A DNA stretch of 64,000 nucleotides from Prochlorococcus sp. AG-363-P01 (lineage in GTDB: Bacteria > Cyanobacteriota > Cyanobacteriia > PCC-6307 > Cyanobiaceae). Location: NCBI GenBank assembly GCA_003278225.1, contig QCGC01000006.1, positions 20,333 through 84,332 of the forward strand, written 5' to 3'. Made by a program: the position numbers and the translations under genes. Positions 44,452 to 55,202 of this stretch are shown here, piece after piece; the first letter of the stretch is position 1; each line of letters begins with the position of its first letter. Below the pieces are notes generated by a model. That model made no database searches, had not been told where the DNA came from, and worked only from the letters and a program-made list of their open reading frames with translations.

Positions 44452-45573
44452 TTAAGAGGTAGGTCGAACTATTATCCCTAGGATTACTAAGACTAGAGTT
44501 GTTATCCAAAAGTTTTTCACTATTGCCTCCTCGTTATGACCCGTTAACTCGAAATGATGATGAATTGGTGCCATTTTAAAGACTCGTTTTCCTTCACCAT
44601 ATATTTTTTTGGTGATTTTAAAGACCCATACTTGAATAATGACAGAAAGTGACTCAGCAAAAAAGACACCTCCCATTATTAATAGCGGCCAAAGACTATT
44701 GGAGATTAATGCTATTCCAGATAAGCCTGCTCCCATAGCTAATGAACCAGTATCTCCCATGAAAATTTTTGCTGGCTTTCGATTATGTACAAGAAAACCA
44801 AGCCAAGTGCCTGCCATTGCCATACAAAAAATTGAAAGCATTGGATCGATTGAGTCTTGTCGAAGCATTATTTGAATTGCAAGACCAGTAAACACCAAGG
44901 CTCCACATCCACTTGCTAAACCATCTAAACCATCAGTGAGATTGGTGGCGTTACTTTCCGCTAGTAATACAAATAATGCAAGAGGCCAAATAAAGAATCC
45001 AATATCTATTGACCTTTCAGCAAAGAGATAAATTTGAGTGCTTATTAATTGCTGCCAAGCTGCCCAACTAATAAAGATAATGCCAGAAATACTTTGTAGG
45101 ATTAGTTTTTCTTTCGCACTCAAACCTTTGTTTATATTTAATGAGAAACTTTTCAAGTCATCAATCATACCGATCAACATGTATGAAAGCATAAGAAAAC
45201 TTATTGCTAGGATCTCTTCTCTGTTGGTATTGGGGAGTATTGCTAAATTGCCAATTAAAAGACCTATTGGAACTATAAATAACCCACCCATAGTTGGGGT
45301 TCCAGCTTTTTTATAATGTTCTATTGGTCCTTCTTTCCTGATGACTTGCTTAAACTTTAGATTTTTTAATTTAGGAATTGCCCAATGAGTTATTATTCCT
45401 GACAAAGAAATTGATAATATTGTGGCAAGTGTAAATAAGCTTCCTGAGTTTAAATAATCTAATATAAAGCTTATTATGATTATAAAAATTATTAGGATGA
45501 TTGCTATAAACTTCCCATGCAAATAATTGATTAAATTCTTCTCTTTATTGTTAGCTTTTTTTGATTTCCTCAA
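44452..45573 (-). CDS. mraY: Phospho-N-acetylmuramoyl-pentapeptide-transferase
   Basis: KAGTPTMGGL, ESNATNLTDGLDGLASG, FMGDTGSLAMGA, APIHHHFEL. Confidence 0.97.
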   Translation of the reverse strand: MRKSKKANNKEKNLINYLHGKFIAIILIIFIIIISFILDYLNSGSLFTLATILSISLSGIITHWAIPKLKNLKFKQVIRKEGPIEHYKKAGTPTMGGLFIVPIGLLIGNLAILPNTNREEILAISFLMLSYMLIGMIDDLKSFSLNINKGLSAKEKLILQSISGIIFISWAAWQQLISTQIYLFAERSIDIGFFIWPLALFVLLAESNATNLTDGLDGLASGCGALVFTGLAIQIMLRQDSIDPMLSIFCMAMAGTWLGFLVHNRKPAKIFMGDTGSLAMGAGLSGIALISNSLWPLLIMGGVFFAESLSVIIQVWVFKITKKIYGEGKRVFKMAPIHHHFELTGHNEEAIVKNFWITTLVLVILGIIVRPTS

Positions 45574-45595
45574 GGATTATTTAAAAAATTGTTGA

Positions 45596-45871
45596 TTAAT
45601 CTTCCCAATCTTCTTCTGTTACTTCATCTTCTGTCTTGTAGTCCTCTTTTTCTCCCATCAATGCAGACAGTTCTTCTTCTTCTACAGTGCTGATTTCTTG
45701 AGATCCTGAGTCTTCATCGGCAATAAGCCTGCCACTTGCTTCTAACCATGTGAGGAGATCTGGCTCTTCTCTTAAGGGCAAGATGGGTGCAGGCTCTTTC
45801 CTTCCATAACGGGTGAGGGCAGGGTTGATGCCGTCGAGTGAGCTGAGATCCACCTTTTCGAGGGCGCTCAT
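45596..45871 (-). CDS. DUF3134-like small acidic protein
   Basis: NPALTRYGRKEPAPILPLREEPDLLTWLEASGRLI; recognised as cyanobacterial DUF3134-like. Confidence 0.72.
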   Translation of the reverse strand: MSALEKVDLSSLDGINPALTRYGRKEPAPILPLREEPDLLTWLEASGRLIADEDSGSQEISTVEEEELSALMGEKEDYKTEDEVTEEDWED

Positions 45872-45920
45872 TTGAGATGATGAAAAACCAATAATTCAAC
45901 ATAATGCATTATGAACTGTT

Positions 45921-46133
45921 TTGAATTTTGTGTTTGTTTCTAAGTGGTTTGTTTTGACTCTTACATGGGTTTTTGCTTTGTTGTTGAGCTTGGGTTTTCG
46001 TTTTTGGGGTTTTCAGCATCCAGAACCTTTTCATATTCGACCGCTTTTGCTTTTTGCTTTGCTTTTTGGGCCTTCTTTTTTGATGGGGGCTTGGTTACTT
46101 TTGATTAGATTTCAAACGGTTGAGACAAAATAA
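45921..46133 (+). CDS. Small membrane protein, conserved hypothetical
   Basis: 70-aa ORF with two hydrophobic stretches, followed by strong terminator at 46185-46228. Confidence 0.55.
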   Translation: MNFVFVSKWFVLTLTWVFALLLSLGFRFWGFQHPEPFHIRPLLLFALLFGPSFLMGAWLLLIRFQTVETK

Positions 46134-46184
46134 TTTTTTTGATGCTTGAAATTTTATAAATACATCTCTTTAGAGAGCAAAATT

Positions 46185-46228
46185 TTCCATAAAAAAGCCG
46201 ATCAAAAAAGATCGGCTTTTTTATGGAA
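46185..46228. terminator. Strong bidirectional intrinsic terminator
   Basis: Perfect 19-bp stem TTCCATAAAAAAGCCGATC / GATCGGCTTTTTTATGGAA, 6-nt loop, T/A tracts on both sides. Confidence 0.9.
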
Positions 46229-46249
46229 TTTATGAAGCGCCTGAAATTG

Positions 46250-46560
46250 ACTTCTGGGGCCAGCTTAATAGGTGTTTGGCTTTATCTTCTTTAAGGGCAC
46301 CTAAGACGATGCAGAGAAGAGTCGACTAACTCGACATACCGACTGGTCTTGTTAGACGAGCAGCCCACGATTAGGTTAAGACTGTTGGAGCAGGAGTCGC
46401 AATCATATTGCTTCTATGAATGCTCAGGTGGTGTGTCGTCCATCTGGACACCTCCAAGTTCTATGTCATAAGGATGGGTCTATTAGGGGCATCTAGCAAT
46501 CAGTTTTTACACGCATTGCTTTTGGAGGTGCTTTGTGCAAAGTAAAGGTAATTTGCTTTT
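46250..46560. ncRNA. Candidate structured non-coding RNA, strand and family undetermined
   Basis: No credible ORF; GC-richer than surroundings; hairpins TAGGTG(46269-46274)/CACCTA(46298-46303), GTCGA-CTAAC-TCGAC (46321-46335), GAGCA..GCAAT-CAT-ATTGC..TGCTC (46388-46424), AGGTG/CACCT (46426-46453); adjacent terminator. Confidence 0.45.
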
Positions 46561-46954
46561 CAAAACAACTACTTGTTGTTCTAGGCCTTGTTGCGGGTAT
46601 CAGAAAGTCTTTTGTTTGCTAGGTTTACAGATAATTTTTTGGTATTAAGTCAATGTGATTTACCCGGCTTTTAGATCTGTTGAAAAGCTGAGAAAAGTTT
46701 TTTAGCACCAAACGCATATTTAAAAGCTTTTTATCCTTTGTTCAATTATTTAAGGAAATAATCTTTGCATTCACTTGTTTTCATATTCCTACCTAAAAAT
46801 GTTTTGAGATTCAATGAATTGATTCGATATTCCTATGCTTGCTTTAATTTAAGTACTGCCATAGTGATCCTTTCTCTGGATTGGGATTCCATCCTTATTT
46901 TCTGAGGATTACAGTTAATGACAGAACTGAAACCTTGTTATTTGGAGTTGCCTG

Positions 46955-48160
46955 ATGGGACGCGCTAAAAAAGTTGTTCTTGCTTATTCTGGTGGTGTTG
47001 ATACAAGTGTGTGTATCCCATATCTCATTAAAGAATACGGTGTAGAAGAGGTAGTAACTTTTGCGGCTGATCTTGGTCAAGGAGATGAACTGGCGCCAAT
47101 TCAAAAAAAAGCAATTGAGGCAGGTGCAACTAGATCTTTAGTAGGGGACTTAATTCAGCCTTTTATTGAGAAGTTTGCATTTCCTGCAATTCGTGCCAAT
47201 GCGTTATACGAAGGCCGTTATCCACTCTCTACTGCATTGGCTAGGCCATTAATCGCAAGTCGGTTGGTTGAGATAGCCAGAGAGGTTGATGCTGATGCTG
47301 TTGCTCATGGATGTACTGGAAAGGGTAATGACCAAGTTCGTTTTGATGTGGCTATAGGTGCTCTTGCTCCAGACCTAAAGGTTTTAACTCCTGCTCGGGA
47401 ATGGGGCATGAGCCGTGAGGAGACAATTGCTTATGGAGAACGATTTGGTATTCCTGCTCCTGTAAGTAAGAAAGCTCCTTATTCTATTGATCTCAATTTA
47501 TTGGGTAGAAGTGTCGAAGCTGGTTCATTGGAAGATCCATTTTTACCACCACCAGAAGAAGTTTTTGAGATGACTTCTTCGATTGATAATGCACCTAATA
47601 CGCCACAAGATATTGAAATTAGTTTTGAAGATGGTAATCCAGTAGCTATTGATGGAGAACGACTAGATCCTGTAACGTTGATTCGAAAGGCTAATTTTTT
47701 AGCTGGTCACCATGGATTTGGTCGTTTGGATATTATTGAAAATCGAGTAGTTGGAATAAAAAGTAGAGAGATCTATGAAACACCTGGCTTACTTCTTCTT
47801 ATAAGAGCCCATCAGGAGCTTGAAAGCTTAACTTTGTCAGCTGATGTTCTGCGTTTAAAAAATCAATTAGAGAGAGAATGGGCAGATTTGGTTTATCAAG
47901 GTTTTTGGTTTAGCCCTTTAAAAGATGCACTAGATGGTTTTTTTGAGCCTACTCAAAACCAAGTAAATGGTTGTGTGAGAATTCGATTGCATAAAGGTAA
48001 TGCAATTATTCTTGGTCGCAATTCAAATACAAATAGTCTTTATATGCCTACTATGGCTACATATAGTAGTGATGATATATTTGATCATCAATCTGCCGAA
48101 GGTTTTATCTATATTTGGGGGTTGCCTAGTCGAATTTGGGCAGCAGTTAAAAAAGAGTGA
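46955..48160 (+). CDS. argG: Argininosuccinate synthase
   Basis: [49 protein letters not shown]. Confidence 0.98.
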   Translation: MGRAKKVVLAYSGGVDTSVCIPYLIKEYGVEEVVTFAADLGQGDELAPIQKKAIEAGATRSLVGDLIQPFIEKFAFPAIRANALYEGRYPLSTALARPLIASRLVEIAREVDADAVAHGCTGKGNDQVRFDVAIGALAPDLKVLTPAREWGMSREETIAYGERFGIPAPVSKKAPYSIDLNLLGRSVEAGSLEDPFLPPPEEVFEMTSSIDNAPNTPQDIEISFEDGNPVAIDGERLDPVTLIRKANFLAGHHGFGRLDIIENRVVGIKSREIYETPGLLLLIRAHQELESLTLSADVLRLKNQLEREWADLVYQGFWFSPLKDALDGFFEPTQNQVNGCVRIRLHKGNAIILGRNSNTNSLYMPTMATYSSDDIFDHQSAEGFIYIWGLPSRIWAAVKKE

Positions 48161-48184
48161 TCAGTATTTAATTAAATGCCGACG

Positions 48185-48583
48185 TTAATCATTCTTTTTT
48201 TCTTGTGCTTTCTCATCAGTGGTTTCTTTCTTTTCAGCCTCTTCTTTTGGTTGTTCGTTGCTAGCTGGTGTTCTAGGTGTAGGCAGTGGACCATCTTGCT
48301 TCACAGTTAGGTAACGAATGACATCTTCACTCAGCCTCATGGCTTTTTCTAAAGTTTCAACATGTTGTCCGTTTCCGTTGTGGCTTAGTTGCACATATAT
48401 ACCTTCTTTATGTTTAGCAATAGGGTAAGCCAGCCTACGCTTTCCACGCATCTGGCTGTCTAAGACTTCAGCGCCAGATTTTGTTATTAGTTCACTGTAT
48501 TTGGTTAAATGACTTTCTACTTCCTCTTCCGGGATATCCGGACGAAGGATATACATGGTTTCGTAGTAAGGCTGATGTGTCAT
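48185..48583 (-). CDS. rpsF: 30S ribosomal protein S6
   Basis: [41 protein letters not shown]. Confidence 0.95.
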   Translation of the reverse strand: MTHQPYYETMYILRPDIPEEEVESHLTKYSELITKSGAEVLDSQMRGKRRLAYPIAKHKEGIYVQLSHNGNGQHVETLEKAMRLSEDVIRYLTVKQDGPLPTPRTPASNEQPKEEAEKKETTDEKAQEKKND

Positions 48584-48664
48584 GAGTGTTTCCGACTAGG
48601 ACTGAGGGCTCAACGAAAAGAGCGACGGAACTACCACAATATCTCCTTAGAGGTTAATCAGTCA

Positions 48665-49132
48665 TCAAAGTTGCATTCTGACAGCTTCACTAATGCCTGG
48701 GAGATCAGGCTCTTTGCCTTGTAGGCACTCTCCAAAAGTAAAAATTATTATTGTCAGAATTGCTATAAAGATAGTGCTAGAAAGAGTGCTTATTATTAAT
48801 TGGCCACCTAGTGGTTGAATGAAAATTACGAATGCATAACTTAATAAGAAGATTCCAATATTGATTAGTAGGGCTTGTAAGGCATTGAAACGAAGAAAAT
48901 AAGGCACTTTTGGGTTTCTGGCTACTGCTAAAAAGATGACTAGAAATAGAATAAGACTACCTAGTCCTAACGGTATCATTTGCTCAATAAACCATATAGG
49001 TAAAGCCAAGTATTTAAGCCATTCAAGAAATGGGAAATCTTGAAACAAATACCTGCCAAAATTAATAGCATCACTCCAAGGCAGCAAATATAGAAAACAA
49101 CCTAATAATTTTTGCCAGCTAGGAATAATCAT
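48665..49132 (-). CDS. Tic20 family membrane protein
   Basis: LGCFLYLLPWSDAINFG, YFLRFNALQALLINIGIFL: Tic20/Ycf60-like. Confidence 0.85.
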   Translation of the reverse strand: MIIPSWQKLLGCFLYLLPWSDAINFGRYLFQDFPFLEWLKYLALPIWFIEQMIPLGLGSLILFLVIFLAVARNPKVPYFLRFNALQALLINIGIFLLSYAFVIFIQPLGGQLIISTLSSTIFIAILTIIIFTFGECLQGKEPDLPGISEAVRMQL

Positions 49133-49156
49133 TCGATTTTGTGGTTTAAGGAAATT

Positions 49157-50062
49157 TTAAGATGTTAGATGTTTTTTTGCGGCAGCTCTCATTACATCGA
49201 TTGGGATGTCTTTGGTTTGGCTCCATAGTCTTAAAGAAGCAGCTGCTTGCTGGATTAACATTTCTAACCCATCAATCGGTGTGCAACCTTTTTGGGCTCC
49301 TAAAGTTAACCAAGCAGTTGGTCTTGGTGTATAAATCAAATCATAAAGTATTGTTTTTGCTTCGAGGTTTTGCCAAATCGTTTCACCTAGAGGCATTTCA
49401 TGGGATAGACCAGCCTGTGTATTTTCCTTAGACATTCCTATTGGAGTTGCATTGATTATTAAATCAGCTTTTTTGATCTGATTACTAATCTGATCATCTT
49501 CGCTTAACAAGCCTTCCAAATGTATTTTATTTTTTTGTAAGTTTAAGTTCTGTGGAGTTAGGTCTTTAAGAAAACAATTTAAAGAATTCTTATTGCGACC
49601 TATAACTAATATATCTTTTATATCTAGATTTTCTAATCCAGCCATTACAGCTCTTGCACTACCTCCACACCCTATGATAATTGCTTTTTTGCCTTTCCAT
49701 TCTTTTACTTTAAGTGGAGCTAAAAACCCTTCTACATCAGTATTGTCTCCAGTCCATCCTTCTTCTTGATTAGGAATTAAAGTGTTAACTGCTCCTAATT
49801 TTTTAGCTAGTGGACTAATGGTTTTGCAAATATTCAAAGCACTCTGTTTATGGGGAATTGTTATATTTAAGCCTTTGCAATTAAGATTAAGTAATGCTTT
49901 TGTGACGATATTTAAATTTTTGGATTCGCATGGCATTGCTAAATAGCACCAGTCCAGTCCCATTTCTTGCATTGCTGCGTTATGGATTACAGGAGACAAT
50001 GAATGATTTACTGGTTGTCCTAGCAAGCCCACCAAACTGGTTTTTCCGCTAATCATTTCCAT
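49157..50062 (-). CDS. aroE: Shikimate dehydrogenase
   Basis: GLLGQPVNHSLSPVIHNAAMQEMGLDW, GLNITIPHKQ, GCGGSARAVMAGL, ATPIGM. Confidence 0.95.
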   Translation of the reverse strand: MEMISGKTSLVGLLGQPVNHSLSPVIHNAAMQEMGLDWCYLAMPCESKNLNIVTKALLNLNCKGLNITIPHKQSALNICKTISPLAKKLGAVNTLIPNQEEGWTGDNTDVEGFLAPLKVKEWKGKKAIIIGCGGSARAVMAGLENLDIKDILVIGRNKNSLNCFLKDLTPQNLNLQKNKIHLEGLLSEDDQISNQIKKADLIINATPIGMSKENTQAGLSHEMPLGETIWQNLEAKTILYDLIYTPRPTAWLTLGAQKGCTPIDGLEMLIQQAAASLRLWSQTKDIPIDVMRAAAKKHLTS

Positions 50063-50187
50063 CTTCAGCTTGTTTCATATATAAGGGTGCCTCTCCATCT
50101 GTTCGGGAACCACCCCTCGCCTCTAAGTGGGCTAACTGCCGAGGATGCATCTATTAAAAAAAGACGCATTTCAGGAGTTAGGTATCC

Positions 50188-52083
50188 ATGGGGAAGGTTG
50201 TTGGAATTGATCTTGGCACTACTAACAGTTGTGTTGCGGTAATGGAGGGTGGAAAGCCAATTGTCATTGCTAATGCGGAAGGATTTCGTACAACTCCTTC
50301 TGTTGTTGCCTATACCAAAAACCAGGATCAGCTTGTAGGTCAAATTGCGAAGCGTCAGGCTGTTATGAATCCTGAGAATACTTTTTATTCAGCCAAGCGA
50401 TTTGTTGGTCGGCGAGTAGATGAGGTGAATGAAGAGTCAAAGGAAGTCAGTTATGGGGTTGAAAAAGCTGGTTCGAGCGTGAAGTTAAAATGTCCAATTC
50501 TTGATAAGCAATTTTCGCCTGAGGAAGTCAGCGCTCAAGTTTTGCGGAAACTTTCTGAAGATGCAGGCAAATATTTGGGTGAAAATGTAACGCAAGCTGT
50601 GATTACTGTGCCTGCGTATTTCAATGATTCTCAGAGACAAGCTACTAAGGATGCCGGCAAGATTGCTGGTTTAGAAGTACTCAGGATTATCAATGAACCA
50701 ACAGCAGCAGCATTGGCATATGGTCTTGATCGGAAAAGTAATGAGCGTATTTTGGTTTTTGATTTAGGTGGTGGAACTTTTGATGTATCTGTTTTGGAGG
50801 TAGGGGATGGAGTTTTTGAGGTGTTATCCACTTCAGGTGATACACATCTTGGTGGTGATGATTTTGACAAAGTAATTGTTGATCATCTTGCAGAAACCTT
50901 TAAGAGCAATGAAGGCATTGATCTTCGTCAAGATAAACAAGCTCTGCAACGTCTGACGGAGTCTGCTGAGAAGGCCAAGATAGAGCTTTCTAATGCCACT
51001 CAAAGTGAAATTAATTTGCCATTCATTACGGCAACTCCTGAAGGTCCCAAACATCTTGATCTCACCCTTACTCGTCTTAAATTTGAGGAATTAGCTTCTA
51101 AATTGATTGATCGATGTCGAGTTCCTGTTGAGCAGGCATTAAAAGATGCGAAGCTTTCTTCTGGGGAACTTGATGAGATAGTCATGGTTGGGGGGTCAAC
51201 TCGTATGCCTTCAGTGCAGGAGTTGGTAAAACGGGTTACTGGAAAAGATCCAAATCAAACTGTTAACCCAGACGAGGTGGTTGCTGTAGGGGCGGCTATT
51301 CAAGGGGGTGTTCTAGCAGGAGAAGTGAAGGATATTTTGTTACTTGACGTCACGCCACTTTCTTTAGGGGTTGAGACTCTTGGTGGTGTGATGACCAAAA
51401 TGATTCCACGTAATACAACTGTGCCTACTAAAAAGGCAGAGACCTATTCAACTGCTGTGGATGGTCAGACAAATGTTGAAATTCACGTACTTCAAGGTGA
51501 ACGTGAAATGGCTTCTGATAATAAAAGTTTAGGAACTTTTCGCCTTGATGGAATTCCTCCAGCTCCTAGAGGAGTTCCTCAAATTGAGGTTACTTTTGAT
51601 ATTGATGCGAATGGGATTTTGAGTGTTACAGCTAAAGATAAAGGTAGTGGCAAAGAGCAGAGCATTTCTATTACTGGAGCTTCTACTTTGTCTGATAAAG
51701 AAGTAGAGACAATGGTGAAAGATGCTGAGGCAAATGCTTCAGCTGATAAGGATAAGCGTGAGCGAATAGATGTAAAAAATCAAGCAGAGACTTTGGTTTA
51801 TCAGACCGAGAAGCAGCTTGGAGAGTTAGGTGACAAGGTAGATGCTGATGCAAAAGCGAAGGTAGAAGAAAAGCGCATCAAATTGAAAGAAGCTATAGAC
51901 AAAGATGATTTTGAAATTATGAAGTCTTTATTGGAACAATTGCAACAAGAGCTTTATGCCTTGGGAGCTGCTGTATATCAGCAAGCAGGTGCATCAAATG
52001 CTGCTGCAGAAGAAGGTAATTCTGATACTGCTACTAATGATGGTGATGATGTAATAGATGCCGAGTTTACTGAAACGAAGTAA
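50188..52083 (+). CDS. dnaK: Chaperone DnaK (Hsp70)
   Basis: [24 protein letters not shown], Hsp70 signatures, acidic tail [14 protein letters not shown]. Confidence 0.98.
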   Translation: MGKVVGIDLGTTNSCVAVMEGGKPIVIANAEGFRTTPSVVAYTKNQDQLVGQIAKRQAVMNPENTFYSAKRFVGRRVDEVNEESKEVSYGVEKAGSSVKLKCPILDKQFSPEEVSAQVLRKLSEDAGKYLGENVTQAVITVPAYFNDSQRQATKDAGKIAGLEVLRIINEPTAAALAYGLDRKSNERILVFDLGGGTFDVSVLEVGDGVFEVLSTSGDTHLGGDDFDKVIVDHLAETFKSNEGIDLRQDKQALQRLTESAEKAKIELSNATQSEINLPFITATPEGPKHLDLTLTRLKFEELASKLIDRCRVPVEQALKDAKLSSGELDEIVMVGGSTRMPSVQELVKRVTGKDPNQTVNPDEVVAVGAAIQGGVLAGEVKDILLLDVTPLSLGVETLGGVMTKMIPRNTTVPTKKAETYSTAVDGQTNVEIHVLQGEREMASDNKSLGTFRLDGIPPAPRGVPQIEVTFDIDANGILSVTAKDKGSGKEQSISITGASTLSDKEVETMVKDAEANASADKDKRERIDVKNQAETLVYQTEKQLGELGDKVDADAKAKVEEKRIKLKEAIDKDDFEIMKSLLEQLQQELYALGAAVYQQAGASNAAAEEGNSDTATNDGDDVIDAEFTETK

Positions 52084-52114
52084 AACGCCAAAAATCTTTT
52101 GAATTATTCTTATA

Positions 52115-52146
52115 AATAAGAGGCCAATTAGGCCTCTTATTTTTTA
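52115..52146 (+). terminator. Intrinsic terminator downstream of dnaK
   Basis: Perfect 11-bp stem AATAAGAGGCC-aatta-GGCCTCTTATT followed by TTTT. Confidence 0.9.
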
Positions 52147-52156
52147 GTGATTAAAT

Positions 52157-53257
52157 TTAATTTGACAAATCTGTTTCTTCTTTTGTTATTTCTTTTTCTA
52201 CCCATTCTGCACTAGCTGGAGCAAGTAATATTCCATTACGGTAGTGTCCTGTAGAAATTATTAGACCAGGTTCTAATTTTTTAAGGACAGGGGCAAATGT
52301 GTTGCTTGGTCTTGCTCGAAGACCTGACCAAGAGTTTAAAACGGATGCATTTTTTAGCCAATCTGGTGCATTATCATACAAATTTTGCATGTGCTTCAAG
52401 GCTTGATGATTTGCGTCAGTACCTGGTTCTACCGTAGCTCCTAGAATTAGACGATTCCTTGCATATGGGATTAAATTGGTCTTCTGACTGATTAGCACTG
52501 CAGGCCAATGCTCCCAATTATGACCGTCTTCTTTTAATTCTAGATCTATTACTTGGCCAAGGACAGGTGTTATAGGAAGACTATGGCCTAGGGGCTTTAG
52601 TAATGCTTCTGTTCCTAGTGCGGTGCAAAGGACAATGATTTCTTTCTTATAGCTTTTACCGTTAGAGAGATATATTTTCCATTGTCTTTTTTGGGTAGTT
52701 GATATTTTTTCTAAACCTATAACTTTTTCGTTGATTTTAGATACTTGCTTTTTCTCTAAGGCGCTGATGAGACATTTTTGAAGTTGTAGTGGATTGATGC
52801 GGCCATCATTATTAGAGAGTAATCCTCCATACAGATTGTTAGGCCATGATCGCGCTTGGCTTATGGCTGCATCTGGAGCTATAAAATCGAGTCCTAAATC
52901 TTTGCGGTTTTTAGTTAGTTCTTTCATGAAAGATGCTTCTTCTAGCGAACTAGCCACTTGCACGAGAGGACCATCTAAAGAAAGAGGGTTTTCATGTGAA
53001 TTCAGTATGGGGATCCATTCTTTCCAGAGTCTCATGCTTCTTTGTCTAAGCCTCCATCCACGTCCACTAGATCGTCTATAGACATTGCCCATTAGTACAC
53101 CAAGTGATGCGGTGGTTCCGTTAAGGATGCCTGTTCGATTTATAGGTTGATCAATGAGAGGGTCAATGAGAATTACTTCATGTTCATGAGCGGCCAAATA
53201 CCATGCAGTGCTGCTTCCAATTACGCCCCCACCAATTATGGCAATTTCTTTTCCCAA
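52157..53257 (-). CDS. FAD-dependent amino acid/glycine oxidase (ThiO/DadA-like)
   Basis: IAIIGGGVIGSSTAWYLAAHEHEVILID, GLRARPSNTFAPVL, STGHYRNGILLAPASAEWV. Confidence 0.85.
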   Translation of the reverse strand: MGKEIAIIGGGVIGSSTAWYLAAHEHEVILIDPLIDQPINRTGILNGTTASLGVLMGNVYRRSSGRGWRLRQRSMRLWKEWIPILNSHENPLSLDGPLVQVASSLEEASFMKELTKNRKDLGLDFIAPDAAISQARSWPNNLYGGLLSNNDGRINPLQLQKCLISALEKKQVSKINEKVIGLEKISTTQKRQWKIYLSNGKSYKKEIIVLCTALGTEALLKPLGHSLPITPVLGQVIDLELKEDGHNWEHWPAVLISQKTNLIPYARNRLILGATVEPGTDANHQALKHMQNLYDNAPDWLKNASVLNSWSGLRARPSNTFAPVLKKLEPGLIISTGHYRNGILLAPASAEWVEKEITKEETDLSN

Positions 53258-53469
53258 TTTAAGAACCTAGATTATTATTTGATTAGCACTTTATTATGTC
53301 TAGCATAGTTGCCTTTGCCTACTTTCCTTACATTAATCGTCTCTCAATTACTTCAGATTGCTTGCGATGTGATCATAACTTATTTTAAGCAGTACAATTA
53401 GCCTATTATCGTTCTAATTTAGGACCTTTTAAAGGTATAAGTTAATCATTAACTACTTATTTTAGTCAT

Positions 53470-55125
53470 TTAATTCTTTTGAGTATCTTCAGTTGCTTGA
53501 TTTAAAGAATCTTTGTGGTGTTTGATAAGAGATTCTTTTTTGAGAGGCCCGTGAAGATGCTCCCAAGGCAAGACTCGTGAGGTATCCCAGTTTTGATGAA
53601 TGACTTCTTCCCAGTGAGGAGGTTTGGGTAATGATAATAGTGGATTTGCATGGTTGGAAATATCCGCTTCTTGTATTGCTTTGTAGGCTTTTTTCCAGCT
53701 TCCAAGGCTATTTTGGGATCCTCTGACTAAAGCAATGACTGGGGCTACTCTTCTATCACTTCTGGAAAGAAGTGTTTGTATAATGCTCCATCCGTAGCTT
53801 TCAGGTCTGACTTGGATACCGTTTGGCTTGAGCTTCTTAGCTAATAGCTTTAAATGTTTTTTGGATTCTGGACATACACCATTCCATTGGAATGGTGTAT
53901 GAGCTTTAGGTACGAATGTGCTAACGCCTAGAGTTATACGAAGTCCTGAGGTTCGTTTTTTGAGACGTAATAGTAGATCTGCTGTTTGGTTAATATCGGA
54001 TAGATCTTCTTTAGGTAGTCCAACCATTCCGTAAAGCTTTAAACCAATTAATCCAGCTTCTTTGGCATATTGAGCGGAATTTATTATTTCTTCCTCGGAT
54101 AATTTCTTATTAACTAAATTTCGAATCTTTTCACTACCACTTTCGATAGCGATTGTTAGTGATTTGCATCCACGACGTGCCAACATTTTTGCCATGATGG
54201 AGCTCACTGTTGATGCACGCACTGAACTGACACTAAGGTGTAAATCTTCAAAACGATCATGATTGAGCCAATTTAGTAAATCCAGGAATTCTGGGTGTTG
54301 TGTTACAGAGGCGCCAAGTAGTCCTAATCGTTTGGTAACAGTAAGGCCTTTTTCTACCGCAGGAATGAGTCCCTCTTGTAGAGATGGGCTCCGAAATGGA
54401 AGAGTTAAATAGCTAGCGAGACAGAAACGACATAGTTCTGGACAGCTTCGAACAACCTCAACCATGTGAATATTGGGCCAAACTGCATCTGGTGTGATTA
54501 CAGTTGAATGGCTCAATGTATTACCTTTCCAAGTTTGCTTGGTTATTGATGTTGGTATATCCGACCCGATTGTCTTTATGGCAACTAGTTGTCCATCAGA
54601 TGAATATATAGGTGTATATAGACTTGGTATGTAGACCCCTTCAATTTGGGCCAAAATCTGAAATTTTTCAATTCGTGGTAGTTGCTTTATCTCTATTAAT
54701 GTGTCGATAAATTGCGGGAGCAAATTTTCACCATCTCCTAAAAGGACTACATCTAGGAAAGGAGCAAGGGGCTCAGGATTGGCAGTCAGGACTGGGCCAC
54801 CGCCAAATACAATCGGATCACTATCTTTACGTTGATGACTCCATATGGGGATGTTTTGCTGCTCTAAAAGATCTAATAGAACAGGTCCATCTAACTCCCA
54901 ACTTAGAGATAAACCAAAAAGATCGGAGGTTTGAGGAAGTGGATCTTTTTGATCTGTAAATAAACGACGTACGTCAACATCTTCTCTTTCTGCAAGACAT
55001 GTCCAGATGGTTTGATAACCAAGGCTTGTAATACCTACAGAATAAGTATTAGGAAAAGCTAGAACTGTTTTAAGTGCACCATGTGATGGTGCTGAAGGTG
55101 TAAAAAGTAGAGTTTCGTTTTTCAG
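53470..55125 (-). CDS. Radical SAM protein with N-terminal B12-binding-like domain; ORF track start (54723) is too short
   Basis: Radical SAM CxxxCxxC-like VRSCPELCRFCLASY; upstream in-frame sequence 54724-55125 encodes HGALKTVLAFPNTYSVGITSLGYQTIWTCLAEREDVDVRRLFTD...SDPIVFGGGPVLTANPEPLAPFLDVVLLGDGENL; exact start unresolved. Confidence 0.8.
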   Translation of the reverse strand: MKNETLLFTPSAPSHGALKTVLAFPNTYSVGITSLGYQTIWTCLAEREDVDVRRLFTDQKDPLPQTSDLFGLSLSWELDGPVLLDLLEQQNIPIWSHQRKDSDPIVFGGGPVLTANPEPLAPFLDVVLLGDGENLLPQFIDTLIEIKQLPRIEKFQILAQIEGVYIPSLYTPIYSSDGQLVAIKTIGSDIPTSITKQTWKGNTLSHSTVITPDAVWPNIHMVEVVRSCPELCRFCLASYLTLPFRSPSLQEGLIPAVEKGLTVTKRLGLLGASVTQHPEFLDLLNWLNHDRFEDLHLSVSSVRASTVSSIMAKMLARRGCKSLTIAIESGSEKIRNLVNKKLSEEEIINSAQYAKEAGLIGLKLYGMVGLPKEDLSDINQTADLLLRLKKRTSGLRITLGVSTFVPKAHTPFQWNGVCPESKKHLKLLAKKLKPNGIQVRPESYGWSIIQTLLSRSDRRVAPVIALVRGSQNSLGSWKKAYKAIQEADISNHANPLLSLPKPPHWEEVIHQNWDTSRVLPWEHLHGPLKKESLIKHHKDSLNQATEDTQKN

Positions 55126-55202
55126 TTTGTATTCTTGATTAGTGGAGATGAAAAAGACCGATCTATGAAAAGAGCTTTGCTTAAGCTTAAGTATTTTTTG
55201 TT

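Noticed and set aside
46250-46560. RNase P RNA, SRP RNA or two-piece tmRNA
   Set aside because: Diagnostic conserved strings for these RNAs were not found on either strand by eye; kept only as an unassigned structured RNA.
50065-50343. 92-aa minus-strand ORF in the dnaK upstream region
   Set aside because: Overlaps the conserved dnaK N-terminus antisense; likely spurious.
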